Positions 22,063 to 30,335 of a stretch of 64,000 bases of DNA are shown piece after piece. The stretch is from positions 62,001-126,000 of the forward strand of contig SVLJ01000003.1 in NCBI GenBank assembly GCA_015067995.1, in the 5' to 3' direction. Position numbers and translations under genes: made by a program. Every line of letters begins with the position of its first letter. The stretch's first letter is position 1. Source of the DNA: Oscillospiraceae bacterium. GTDB lineage: Bacteria > Bacillota > Clostridia > Oscillospirales > Oscillospiraceae. The notes beneath the pieces are model-generated. The model was not told where the DNA came from and did no database searches. It saw only the letters and a list, made by a program, of their open reading frames with translations.

Positions 22063-24920
22063 ATTCCGAGTGGCTGTCCGAGGCTCTGTACAGCGCGGCC
22101 ATCGGTTCCGCCCTGGGCGGCATCGGCGGCGTGGGCGACGTGGCCCTGGATCGGGCCGTGTCCCGTGAGCAGAACACCGTCAACCCCCAGGAAACTGCCA
22201 AAGTTGGCGAGGTTTTCCAGACACAGGAGCAGGAAGCCGAAAAGCGGCCTCAGATTCCTGCGCCTGCGCCTTTGCAGGACACCTCCGAGGGTGTTTACAC
22301 GTCCGAAGAGAAACGGGCCGCAGAAGCGCTGACAGGGAAGAAAAATACCGCTTCCACCAACAAGGGCGAAGCGGCAGAGGTTATCAAGGTTTTGTCTGAT
22401 AGCATTCCCGCACTGAAGGCGGAGCCGATCGTGGCCAAAACAAGTTCGCAGGCGTTTCGTGAAGTACCGGGCGATACGATGGCGGAAAAGGCTCGCAAAC
22501 TGTTTGAGGGAATCAAAGGCATTGTGGCTCGTCCCGGTTTCGGTGATGTGGAAATTAACGGGCGCTCTGTGAAAGATGACCTGAGCCATGGCGTAGGCCC
22601 TGCAAAAGCGGCGACGATTGTTGCTGTCCCGCAGGTGATCCAGCGAGGAAAGCAGGTGGACTATCAAGAGAACTGGAAGGGACGCGGTTATGATGGGTAT
22701 GCCTTTGCTGCACCTGTTGAAATGGATGGAGAGACCGTTTACGTGGCAGCGGTGGTCAAGAAGACCAGCAAGAACCGTTTCTACCTCCATGAAGTTGTGG
22801 ACAGCAACGGTAACATCATAAAAATAGACGACATCGAAAGCGCCAATCCAACCAGCCTTGCCGCCAATGGCGACGCTGGGACGCAATCTCCGTCGTCTAC
22901 ATCTGGTTTTACCATAGCACACCCAGCGGATTCTGTCAATACGGCTGTGCGGCGACAGGATAACACTGCGGATGAGATCGCCCGCAGGACGGCGCAGCTG
23001 CGCAGCGACATCCAGGCAGGGGCGCAGAAGACTCTGGGCAAAGAAGGCTACCGTGCCTTTGAGGCGGATTTCCGCAATACCCCGGAAAGCGATCCCATCG
23101 AGACCTACCAGCAGCTGACCCGTGCATATAACGAAGGTGTGGCAAATCGGAGATCTACGGACAGTACCTTGCCGGCGGCACGGTATAACGCCATGTTTGA
23201 GGCTGGCCGGAAAGATGCCGAGGCATCCCTGCAGGCGCAGACGAAGAAAGCCGGAGCGGCAGTTGTCCACAATGGCGGCATCGACTATGCCGACGCCGTT
23301 ACTCAGCAGTATATGGCGGCCAGCGTTGATAAGAAGACCGCCAAGGTCATTGACCGGACGGCAAAGGCTCTGGGTGTCCGTGTGCGGTTTGCCGACAGCG
23401 TGGCCGACGGCGCCGCCAATGCGCAGATCGAGAACGGCGTTGTAACCATCGAGAAGGGGAATCCCAATCCCGTGCGCTTCCTGTTCGGTCATGAGATTAC
23501 CCACCGGATGCAGGAGCTGGCTCCTGCGGAGTACGGAAGACTCCGGGAGGCTGTGACAGCAGGCGGATGGGCAGATGCCGGTATCAAGGACATTCAGCGT
23601 CGTTATGCCGAGCATGGTATGAGCATTGACAGCGAGGCGGCTCTGGATGAGGCCGTGGCTGACTATGTGGGCAAGCTGCTGGAGGACAACGGCGAGTTGG
23701 AGCGGTTCATTGCCAGAAGTCAGGGGGACAGGACGCTGCTGCAGAAGCTGCGTGATGCCTTCCGTGATCTGGCTGCTAAGCTTCGCAACAGCGAACATTA
23801 TCAGCAGGCCAAGAGGGTCGAACAGCGGCTCACTGAGGCTATGAAAGCATCCATGCGGCAGGTTGGTTCTGCCGGACAGGCGCAAAAAAACACCACCCAG
23901 GAAGGCGGTGTGAGGTATTCTATCAAGGAGATCGACAATAGGCTCATGCCTGAGATTAACACGAAGAATGACACGCGAAAATTTGACGCTGCAGAAGCGT
24001 ACCTGACCACGCTGATCAACTCTGAAAAGCCTTTCTCCACCATCCTGTATGACGCCCAGCCTGTGTATGTGGGCAAAGACCTTCCTTCCGAGTACAGAAG
24101 TTCCGAGTATACAAAGACCATGAGAAGCGCTCTGCGCAATGTTAAAATGCAGGCGGCAACAAATCTGGATGAAATGCTGCTGCTTGCTTCTAATGGCAGT
24201 TGGCAGGAAAACAAGAAAACCAAGCATGAGACCGACGCTAAGAACGGTTGGTATCGCTATGATACCGAGTTTGCTGTACCTGTCATGGATCATCAGAAAC
24301 TCAGCCATCATACCATTTATAGCGCAACTCTGCTAATTCGTAATGACGCTGACGGAAAATCCTATCTGTATGACCTGATCGACCTAAAGGAAAAGAAGAA
24401 GGTGAACAGCTCAGCCCCCAGTCAGTCGGGGGTATTCGAGCTGGACCCTTCTTCCGAGGTCAATGTAGCACAGCAGGATGAGATTGTCAAGGGAGAACCT
24501 GTCGGTTCTGCAAAGCTGAGCCTGAAGGACAGCGCCACTCTGGCGCAGGAGATCGCCCGGATCCAGAAAGAAGGTATTGCCGGCAAACGCAGCGATGCGG
24601 ATATTCAGGCAGACATCCGGGCAGTGGTGGATGAAGCATATCGGGGTTTCATCGGCGAGTACATCAACGGCTTGCTGGAGATGCTGCCAGAGGTAGTCCG
24701 GAATGCGGAATATGTGGGCAGCGGCGAGTATGTGCAGCATTCCGGGAAAGTGCGCCCTGTTATCCGATATGATTATTTTGAAACACCTGTGGATGTTGAT
24801 AGAGGGTCATATATCGCTAAATTCGATGTGGAGGTCCTTCCTGGTGCAAACAATTACCGAACACATCAAATCGTCAATATAGACCTGATCTCACCTGAGG
24901 CCAGCTTGGCGGGTCCTTAA
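22029..24920 (+). CDS. Cassette C12: multidomain polyvalent protein with zincin and type A tip
   Basis: The open frame of 963 codons starts at an arm-like junction (NPEAEYDSEW) without a ribosome site. Early residues (LSEALYSAAIGSALGGIGG) are a diverged version of the gene B arm. Domains in order: an LPD3/MuF-C-like module (about 180-265; HGVGPAKAATIVAVPQVI, NRFYLHEVVD), a helical linker, a zincin-like metallopeptidase with HEITH (about 490-570; GHEITHRMQELAP, ALDEAVADYV), a second LPD-like module (about 640-790), then LLEMLPEVVRNAEYVGSG and the type A tip. It reads like a relic of a larger virion protein carrying several effector domains. Confidence 0.6.
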   Translation: MRCQHNPEAEYDSEWLSEALYSAAIGSALGGIGGVGDVALDRAVSREQNTVNPQETAKVGEVFQTQEQEAEKRPQIPAPAPLQDTSEGVYTSEEKRAAEALTGKKNTASTNKGEAAEVIKVLSDSIPALKAEPIVAKTSSQAFREVPGDTMAEKARKLFEGIKGIVARPGFGDVEINGRSVKDDLSHGVGPAKAATIVAVPQVIQRGKQVDYQENWKGRGYDGYAFAAPVEMDGETVYVAAVVKKTSKNRFYLHEVVDSNGNIIKIDDIESANPTSLAANGDAGTQSPSSTSGFTIAHPADSVNTAVRRQDNTADEIARRTAQLRSDIQAGAQKTLGKEGYRAFEADFRNTPESDPIETYQQLTRAYNEGVANRRSTDSTLPAARYNAMFEAGRKDAEASLQAQTKKAGAAVVHNGGIDYADAVTQQYMAASVDKKTAKVIDRTAKALGVRVRFADSVADGAANAQIENGVVTIEKGNPNPVRFLFGHEITHRMQELAPAEYGRLREAVTAGGWADAGIKDIQRRYAEHGMSIDSEAALDEAVADYVGKLLEDNGELERFIARSQGDRTLLQKLRDAFRDLAAKLRNSEHYQQAKRVEQRLTEAMKASMRQVGSAGQAQKNTTQEGGVRYSIKEIDNRLMPEINTKNDTRKFDAAEAYLTTLINSEKPFSTILYDAQPVYVGKDLPSEYRSSEYTKTMRSALRNVKMQAATNLDEMLLLASNGSWQENKKTKHETDAKNGWYRYDTEFAVPVMDHQKLSHHTIYSATLLIRNDADGKSYLYDLIDLKEKKKVNSSAPSQSGVFELDPSSEVNVAQQDEIVKGEPVGSAKLSLKDSATLAQEIARIQKEGIAGKRSDADIQADIRAVVDEAYRGFIGEYINGLLEMLPEVVRNAEYVGSGEYVQHSGKVRPVIRYDYFETPVDVDRGSYIAKFDVEVLPGANNYRTHQIVNIDLISPEASLAGP

Positions 24921-24951
24921 CCCGCGGCTTCCTCAGACGGACCAAGTCTAT
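24880..24951 (-). ncRNA. Antisense structured RNA R12 (family I variant)
   Basis: The promoter at 24958-24986 is TTGACA, 17 bp, TATATT. ATAGACTTGGTC pairs with GATCAGGTCTAT; apex GCGGGTTAAGGACCCGC. It is antisense to the end of C12, with the stop codon opposite the apex loop. Confidence 0.67.
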
Positions 24952-24993
24952 AATTAAAATATACTACAGATATGGCTTGCTGTCAATCCTGCC

Positions 24994-25158
24994 CCCGCCG
25001 CCGACACCGGAGCGACCGAAAACAGGGCTCCCGCGGCAGCCCAGCGCAGCGGGTGCCGTGGGAAAGAGGAGGAGCAACGGAGCGTGGCGGGACCTCGCCG
25101 CAGGCGGGGGTGAGCGGAGCGCAGTTTGCTCCGACGAGGCGGTGGAGCGCGGGAAGCC
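24994..25158. repeat. Cassette linker repeat L6
   Basis: Full-length linker joined, as in L5, directly to the last codons of the type B tip. Confidence 0.85.
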
Positions 25159-25177
25159 AGATCTACAACTGGGGCAT

Positions 25178-25254
25178 AAAAACAGACGCATCCTTGGACG
25201 GTGCGGGGCGCGGTTAAAACCGTATTCCCAGCGGTGTCTCATCAGATACGCCTT
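25178..25254 (-). ncRNA. Orphan structured RNA R13 (family III, single unit)
   Basis: The promoter at 25261-25289 is TTGATA, 17 bp, TATACT. It is almost the same as R10, again with no toxin body upstream and with the TGTTTTTATG end. Confidence 0.7.
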
Positions 25255-25325
25255 AATTAAAGTATATCACAAAACACCCCAATTATCAATATACCAGGGT
25301 ATAAAAACAGGCGCATCCTTGGACG

Positions 25326-25480
25326 GCGTTTTCCTATGACCCGGAGAGCGACCCCCTGTACCGGCAGTACCGCAGTCAGTACCAGCGGGAGGGCAGCCGC
25401 GCCGTGGAGGATACGCTGGTACGGACTACTATCAGGACGCCATTGACGCCGCCCTGCGGGGCGACCAATGCCGCGGTCTT
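25326..25480 (+). pseudogene. Terminal gene A fragments without tip
   Basis: Two pieces of gene A (FSYDPESDPLYRQY through VEDTL, and TDYYQDAIDAALRGD) are fused and end without a toxin. This is the last phage-derived sequence before host genes. Confidence 0.65.
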
Positions 25481-25496
25481 ATCTGACAGTTTGAAA

Positions 25497-25521
25497 CGGG
25501 ATGGCAACGCCATCCCGTTTT
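25497..25521. terminator. Terminator at the prophage-host junction
   Basis: AACGGGATGGC and GCCATCCCGTT form an 11-bp stem followed by TTTT on the plus strand and by AAAC on the other. It separates the array from the leftward host operon. Confidence 0.75.
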
Positions 25522-25522
25522 C

Positions 25523-26704
25523 TCAGTTCGTCACGCCGTTGCCCACGTCGTTGAGGTAAGTGCTCTCATCCCGGATGCAGATCACATAGTCCGGCTTGTA
25601 CTCCGTGATATACTCCGTCAGGGTCTTGCCCGTGTAGTACCGGAAGTCCAGAGAGCGGGTCTCGTTGAAATTCGGCCACAGCAGCGCCTCCACCGGATTG
25701 GTGAAGGAGTCACCGTAGATGAGGATGCTGGGCAGCTCCGGACGGTTGGTTTGAATCACCGTCTCGGCCATATCGCCGCCCATATAAACGCCGTAGTTGA
25801 CGGCGTCCGTATCGTTGGCCGGCAGCTGCCAGATATAGCCCACGCCGTCGGTAGTGTTGTCCGTCCGGGTGAAGGGAATGTCCTGCTTAGGCGTCATCAC
25901 TGTCATCCTGTCCCGGGACTCCCAGAGGCCGTACAGCTTCCGGTTGGAGGAGCCAAGGAAGGGATTGGGCAGCGTCCGGCTCTCGTAATCCTCTGCCTGG
26001 AGGTAATGCAGCGTTCCGCCGCTCTGCTCCGCCAGCTGCGCCAGCAGGGTCTCCACGGCAAAGAATGCACCATCGGTGTTGTAGTGATGGTCGCTGTCGA
26101 AGTAGTAGTCCTCCGGCATCCCGATGGACTGATATTCGGCGTACATATTGATGAAGGGCACGCCCTGATTGGACATGGCGGTGGAGAAGGCCTCCCGGAT
26201 TCCGGTGGTGTGCCAGAGGCGGCTGTCCATAAATTCAGGATATTTGTCCGCAAAATAGGTGGTGAACTGCGGAACGCCCAGATAGCAGAAGTATCCGCCG
26301 TAGTCCTTCACCGTCTGATTCAGCTGGGCGTACTGGGCGGCTTTGGCCTCCGCCTGCGCCGTCAGATAGCCCAGATCCCAGTAGCTGAAACCGTACTTGT
26401 CCAACAGGTTGTCCTCTGTGACGATGATGTTGTTCACCGCCACCCGATCCATGGCCAGCTCCATGGCGGTGTTTACTTTCAGCAGGGCGTCACGGGCGAA
26501 GATGTGATCCTGAATAAAGGTTTCGATCTGGGAGAAGAACTGGCCGTTGAGTACCGTTTCCCTGGTGGGGACGGGCATCCCCGCCAGTCCCCGCTGCTCG
26601 TAGAAGGAAACGCCCTCCTCCGTGGAAAAGACCGTCAGCAGGGGAATGGCCGTCATCAGCAGGATCACCAGACCCAGAAAACCAATTTGCATTTTTTGCT
26701 TCAT
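25523..26704 (-). CDS. DHHW/AlgJ-like SGNH protein for polysaccharide O-acetylation
   Basis: The 393-residue protein has one N-terminal membrane anchor (about residues 7-27) and an extracellular domain. It has the DSDHHYNTDGA motif typical of DHHW family proteins and a GDSFTNP block of the SGNH hydrolase type. It probably transfers acetyl groups to a cell-surface polymer. The gene is 13 bp downstream of the MBOAT gene and co-transcribed with it; a GGAGGGTCACC region provides the ribosome site. Confidence 0.82.
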   Translation of the reverse strand: MKQKMQIGFLGLVILLMTAIPLLTVFSTEEGVSFYEQRGLAGMPVPTRETVLNGQFFSQIETFIQDHIFARDALLKVNTAMELAMDRVAVNNIIVTEDNLLDKYGFSYWDLGYLTAQAEAKAAQYAQLNQTVKDYGGYFCYLGVPQFTTYFADKYPEFMDSRLWHTTGIREAFSTAMSNQGVPFINMYAEYQSIGMPEDYYFDSDHHYNTDGAFFAVETLLAQLAEQSGGTLHYLQAEDYESRTLPNPFLGSSNRKLYGLWESRDRMTVMTPKQDIPFTRTDNTTDGVGYIWQLPANDTDAVNYGVYMGGDMAETVIQTNRPELPSILIYGDSFTNPVEALLWPNFNETRSLDFRYYTGKTLTEYITEYKPDYVICIRDESTYLNDVGNGVTN

Positions 26705-26717
26705 GGTGACCCTCCTT

Positions 26718-28115
26718 TCAGAACTGGAAGTAGATGAACGGATTGAAGCCGGAGCCTACCAGCCGCAGGCAGGACCAGAAGGCCAGCACCAGCGCCAGCA
26801 CCGGACAGACCGCCTGCAGCAAAGAGCCGCGCCTGTCCAGCCGGCGGCGGAGGAAGGGGAAGAGGGGACAGGACAGCAGACACCCGGCCAGCAGCTCCCA
26901 GCGGTACTGCAGCAGAAGGTAGGTGGCGTGGTTGTTCCACAGGCCGTCTGCCGCGCCGCCCAGCATGGCTTTCAGGAAGACGGCGATGATGGAAAGATCG
27001 GTGGCCCGGAACAGCAGCCAGCCGATGGCCACGAAGAACAGGGTGTAGATATGCCGCAGCACGCCGGGACAGCGTCCCAGTGCCCGGCCCCAGAGGAATT
27101 TTTCCAGCAGCAGAAGAAGTCCGTAATACACGCCCCAGAGGACGAAGTTCCATGCCGCGCCGTGCCACAGACCCGTCAGCATCCATACCGCCAGAATGTT
27201 GCGGATATGCTTCCAGCGGGACACCCGGTTGCCGCCCAGCGGCAGATACAGGTAGTCCCGGAACCATGTGCCCAGAGACATGTGCCATCTGCGCCAGAAC
27301 TCGGTGATGGATCTGGAGATGTAAGGGTAGTCGAAGTTTTCCAGAAAGTGAAAGCCGAAGACCCGGCCGAGGCCGATGGCCATGTCCGAATAGCCGGAGA
27401 AGTCGAAGTAGATCTGCAGGGAGTAGCCGATGACGCCCAGCCATGCCAGACCCGAGGACATCAGCGTGCTGCTCTGTCCGAAGGCGGAGTCTGCCAGCGC
27501 GCCCATCTGGTTGGCGATGAGCACCTTCTTGGCCAGTCCGAAGCAGAACCGCATCACGCCCTCATAGGCTTCCTCCGTGGATTCCCGCCGGGTATCCAGC
27601 TCCTCACAGATGGTGGAGTAGCGGACGATGGGGCCTGCCACCAGCTGGGGGAACAGGGCGATATACAGCGCCACCTGCGAGATCTTTCGGGTGGGCGCGG
27701 CATTGCCCATGTAGACGTCCAGCACGTAGCTGAGCCCCTGAAAGGTGTAGAAGGAGATGCCGATGGGCAGCACGATCTCCACCGGCACGATGGCGGGGAG
27801 GAAGCCGGAGAGGATCTCCGTGGCGAAGCCCAGATATTTGAAGATGAACAAAAGCCCCAGATTGCCGGTGACGGCCAGCACCAGATGCAGCGTCCGCCGG
27901 GGGTTGTCCACGCTTACCCGCTGGCCGAAAAACCAGTTTATGGCAATGGACAGCAGAAGAAGCGGTACAAGACTCCAGCCGCCCCAGCTGTAAAAGACCA
28001 CGCTGAAGGCCAGCAGAATCCAGTTTCGCATATCCCGCCGCCGTGCCAGACCGAAATAGCAGACGATCAGAGCCGGGAGAAAGGCAAATAAAAAAGTCAG
28101 ACTGCTGAATACCAT
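26718..28115 (-). CDS. MBOAT family O-acyltransferase (AlgI/DltB-like)
   Basis: The 465-residue protein has about ten membrane segments and the MBOAT landmarks: RSITEFWRRWHMSLGTWFRD and a catalytic His in LTGLWHGAAWNF. It moves acetyl groups across the membrane for the downstream DHHW partner. The start at ATG 28115 was chosen over in-frame upstream codons because membrane segment 1 begins directly there. A consensus promoter lies 35 bp upstream. Confidence 0.88.
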   Translation of the reverse strand: MVFSSLTFLFAFLPALIVCYFGLARRRDMRNWILLAFSVVFYSWGGWSLVPLLLLSIAINWFFGQRVSVDNPRRTLHLVLAVTGNLGLLFIFKYLGFATEILSGFLPAIVPVEIVLPIGISFYTFQGLSYVLDVYMGNAAPTRKISQVALYIALFPQLVAGPIVRYSTICEELDTRRESTEEAYEGVMRFCFGLAKKVLIANQMGALADSAFGQSSTLMSSGLAWLGVIGYSLQIYFDFSGYSDMAIGLGRVFGFHFLENFDYPYISRSITEFWRRWHMSLGTWFRDYLYLPLGGNRVSRWKHIRNILAVWMLTGLWHGAAWNFVLWGVYYGLLLLLEKFLWGRALGRCPGVLRHIYTLFFVAIGWLLFRATDLSIIAVFLKAMLGGAADGLWNNHATYLLLQYRWELLAGCLLSCPLFPFLRRRLDRRGSLLQAVCPVLALVLAFWSCLRLVGSGFNPFIYFQF

Positions 28116-28149
28116 GTCCAAATACTCCGTCCAAAAATGTTGATATATT

Positions 28150-28178
28150 ATTATACACGCAGCGGCGGGGTTCGTCAA
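28150..28178 (-). promoter_or_regulatory. Promoter of the O-acetylation operon
   Basis: TTGACG, 17 bp, TATAAT reading leftward, 35 bp before the MBOAT start. Confidence 0.75.
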
Positions 28179-28231
28179 ATTCGGAATGGGTGTGATGGTG
28201 AATTTCTCACGCCTCATTGTCAGGCGTGTGC

Positions 28232-28260
28232 TTTACAACGGGAGCAAAAGCGTTTATTAT
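28232..28260 (+). promoter_or_regulatory. Candidate promoter of the EcsC-family gene
   Basis: TTTACA, 17 bp, TATTAT on the plus strand, about 130 bp before the start codon. The interval between holds nothing else I can recognise. Confidence 0.5.
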
Positions 28261-28390
28261 GAAAGACGTGAATGGAAAATGCCTTCGTATGGAGGAAAAG
28301 GATTTCCGCTGCTGCGTGGAGCATATTATCCAACGTTGGTCTGCAGACCCGCGGCTGAGCGCATAGGATGGAGAAACGGGAGGCGAAGCC

Positions 28391-29224
28391 ATGGCATTGA
28401 CGAGAGACAAGCGCATCACGGCGGTGAAGAAGGAGCTGCTGGCGGTGCTGAAGCTGGAAAACAAGATGGAAAAGGCGGCGCTGAAGGCGCGGCCCGCTGG
28501 CTGGAAAACCACGCTGGAGAACAAGCTGCCCCGGAAGGTATACAACGGACTGGAGAGCGCTTTCTGCAAGGGCTTTTCCGTGGTGTTCGGCAAGGGACGC
28601 AGCATCATTGAAAAGAGCTACCGCAAGGAGAACATTCAGGAGGATCAGAGCATCCGGGAATACGCCCTGCAGGTGAAGGGCGGGCGGAAGGAGCTGCGGC
28701 AGATGGTGAAGTCCGCCAAGCGCTCCCATGCCCGGAACATGGCCATCACCACCGTGGAGGGCGTTGGTCTGGGCGCTCTGGGCATCGGCATGCCGGACAT
28801 CGTGCTGTTCATCAGCGCCATCCTCCGGGGTGTGTACGAAACGTCCCTCAACTACGGCTACGATTACATTGAGCGGGAGGAGCAGCTGCTGATCCTGAAG
28901 CTGCTGGCGGCCTCCCTCTCCACCGGTGAGGAATGGCAGCACCGCTCTCAGGAGATCGACCGCATCATGTCCGGCGGTGCGCAGGACACCTCCGACGAAG
29001 CGTATCAGGCGCAGCTCCACGACACCGCTTCCGTGTTCGCCGTGGATATGCTGCTGCTGAAATTCGTGCAGGGTCTGCCCATCGTGGGCGTCCTTGGCGG
29101 TGCGGCCAACCCTGTCTATTACCGGAAGGTGCTGCGCTATGTGCAGCTGAAATACCGCAAGCGCTGGCTGTGGAAGATCTCCAACGAGCTGGAGCGCAGT
29201 GGAAAGAAGAGGATGGAATCATGA
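28391..29224 (+). CDS. EcsC family protein
   Basis: The 277-residue protein matches the EcsC family (GRSIIEKSYRKENIQED, THE GVGLGALGIGMPDIVLFIS core, YIEREEQLLILKLLAASL). It is predicted to be peripheral at the membrane, with two hydrophobic stretches (about 118-140 and 215-240). Family function is not established despite the name. ATG 28391 follows GGGAGGCG. The stop overlaps the next start (ATGA), so the two are coupled. Confidence 0.8.
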   Translation: MALTRDKRITAVKKELLAVLKLENKMEKAALKARPAGWKTTLENKLPRKVYNGLESAFCKGFSVVFGKGRSIIEKSYRKENIQEDQSIREYALQVKGGRKELRQMVKSAKRSHARNMAITTVEGVGLGALGIGMPDIVLFISAILRGVYETSLNYGYDYIEREEQLLILKLLAASLSTGEEWQHRSQEIDRIMSGGAQDTSDEAYQAQLHDTASVFAVDMLLLKFVQGLPIVGVLGGAANPVYYRKVLRYVQLKYRKRWLWKISNELERSGKKRMES

Positions 29225-30273
29225 AAAAGCTATCCCCCCTGCGTCTGGGGTTCACCTTTGCCGGAAGCTTTCTGGGAGCAGGCTACGTGTCCGGACAGGA
29301 GATCTGGCAGTTTTTTGGCCGGTTCGGCATCGGTGCGCTGCCGGGGCTGGCGCTGGCCATGGTGCTGATGGGTGCCGTCGGCGTGATGACCTGGGAGCTG
29401 GCCCGCGGTCTTGATATGACGGAGATGGATCGTCTGGTGGTGGAAAAGAACGTGCCTGTTCTGCGCATCGCCCTTTCCGTGGTGCAGGCGGTGATGCTGT
29501 TCGGCTTTACCGTCATTATGTGCGCCGGAGGCGTTGCCCTGTGCGTGCAGCAGTGGAAGCTCCCCGCCGTGCCCTGTGCCGTGGTGATGGCCGCGGCGGT
29601 GGCGTTGGTGTCTCTGGCGGGCATCCCCGGTCTTGTGAATCTCTTTTCCGGCCTTGTACCGGCGCTGTGCGCCGTGACGGTGGCGGCTGCCGTGGCTGCC
29701 CCACTGATGAGCGGCGGCATTCCTGCCGCTGCCCCGGCGGAACCGGCCTTCGGCGGCTGGCCGGTGTCGGCGGTGGTGTTCTTCGCCTACAATACTTTCG
29801 GCGTCATCGGCATCATCGCCCCCGTAGGCCCTATGGCGGCGGACCGGAAGAGCATCCGCCGGGGCGTGGTCATCGGCTGCGTCATTCTGACGGCCATTGC
29901 CCTCAGCGTTCTGGTGGCCATGGCCACCGTGCCTGCCTCCGTGACGGCGGAGATGCCTATGCTGGCCGTCATCACCCACTGCTTCCCGTGGCTGGCCGTA
30001 CCCTATGCGGTGCTGCTGCTGGTGGTGATGTTCGGCGCGGCGCTGGGATGCCTTGTGGCGCTGATGACCTTCCTGGAGGAAAAATTCACCGCCGTCCGTA
30101 CCCACCGTATCCCCTTTACGGCGGGACTGATGGCGGCGGCGCTGCTGGGCAGCCTTGTGGGCTTCAGTGATCTTATCGGCCTTGTGTACCCCGTTTTCGG
30201 TTGGTGCGGCATTGGCTTTCTGGCGCTGCTGACCCTCCACTGGCTGCACAGGAGAAGGGAATTGTCCAGTTGA
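29221..30273 (+). CDS. YkvI-like multi-pass membrane protein
   Basis: The 350-residue protein has about ten membrane segments and the YkvI-type N-terminus (GFTFAGSFLGAGYVSGQEIW), related to amino-acid permeases of the LeuT/APC fold. Substrate unknown. The start at ATG 29221 overlaps the EcsC stop. A strong terminator follows. Confidence 0.75.
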   Translation: MKKLSPLRLGFTFAGSFLGAGYVSGQEIWQFFGRFGIGALPGLALAMVLMGAVGVMTWELARGLDMTEMDRLVVEKNVPVLRIALSVVQAVMLFGFTVIMCAGGVALCVQQWKLPAVPCAVVMAAAVALVSLAGIPGLVNLFSGLVPALCAVTVAAAVAAPLMSGGIPAAAPAEPAFGGWPVSAVVFFAYNTFGVIGIIAPVGPMAADRKSIRRGVVIGCVILTAIALSVLVAMATVPASVTAEMPMLAVITHCFPWLAVPYAVLLLVVMFGAALGCLVALMTFLEEKFTAVRTHRIPFTAGLMAAALLGSLVGFSDLIGLVYPVFGWCGIGFLALLTLHWLHRRRELSS

Positions 30274-30282
30274 ATGACAATC

Positions 30283-30322
30283 ATAAAACCCGGCTGAACG
30301 GTTTCCGTTCAGCCGGGTTTTT
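30283..30322. terminator. Terminator between convergent genes
   Basis: AAAACCCGGCTGAACGG and CCGTTCAGCCGGGTTTTT form a long stem with T-runs in both directions, between the YkvI-like gene and guaB. Confidence 0.9.
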
Positions 30323-30335
30323 CATATGGGGGGAA

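Noticed and set aside
13376-25158. CRISPR array because of regularly recurring repeats
   Set aside because: Repeats are 60-165 bp and separated by kilobase coding segments with no short spacers or cas genes.
11708-25480. Diversity-generating retroelement
   Set aside because: No reverse transcriptase and no template/variable repeat pair with adenine-specific changes; the copies differ by whole-module replacement.
25430-25522. Right attachment site of the prophage
   Set aside because: I found no direct repeat to compare with, since the left end and integrase are outside the window.
28220-29020. A 266-codon minus-strand frame opposite the EcsC gene
   Set aside because: The plus-strand frame matches a known family and has start signals; the other is its shadow.
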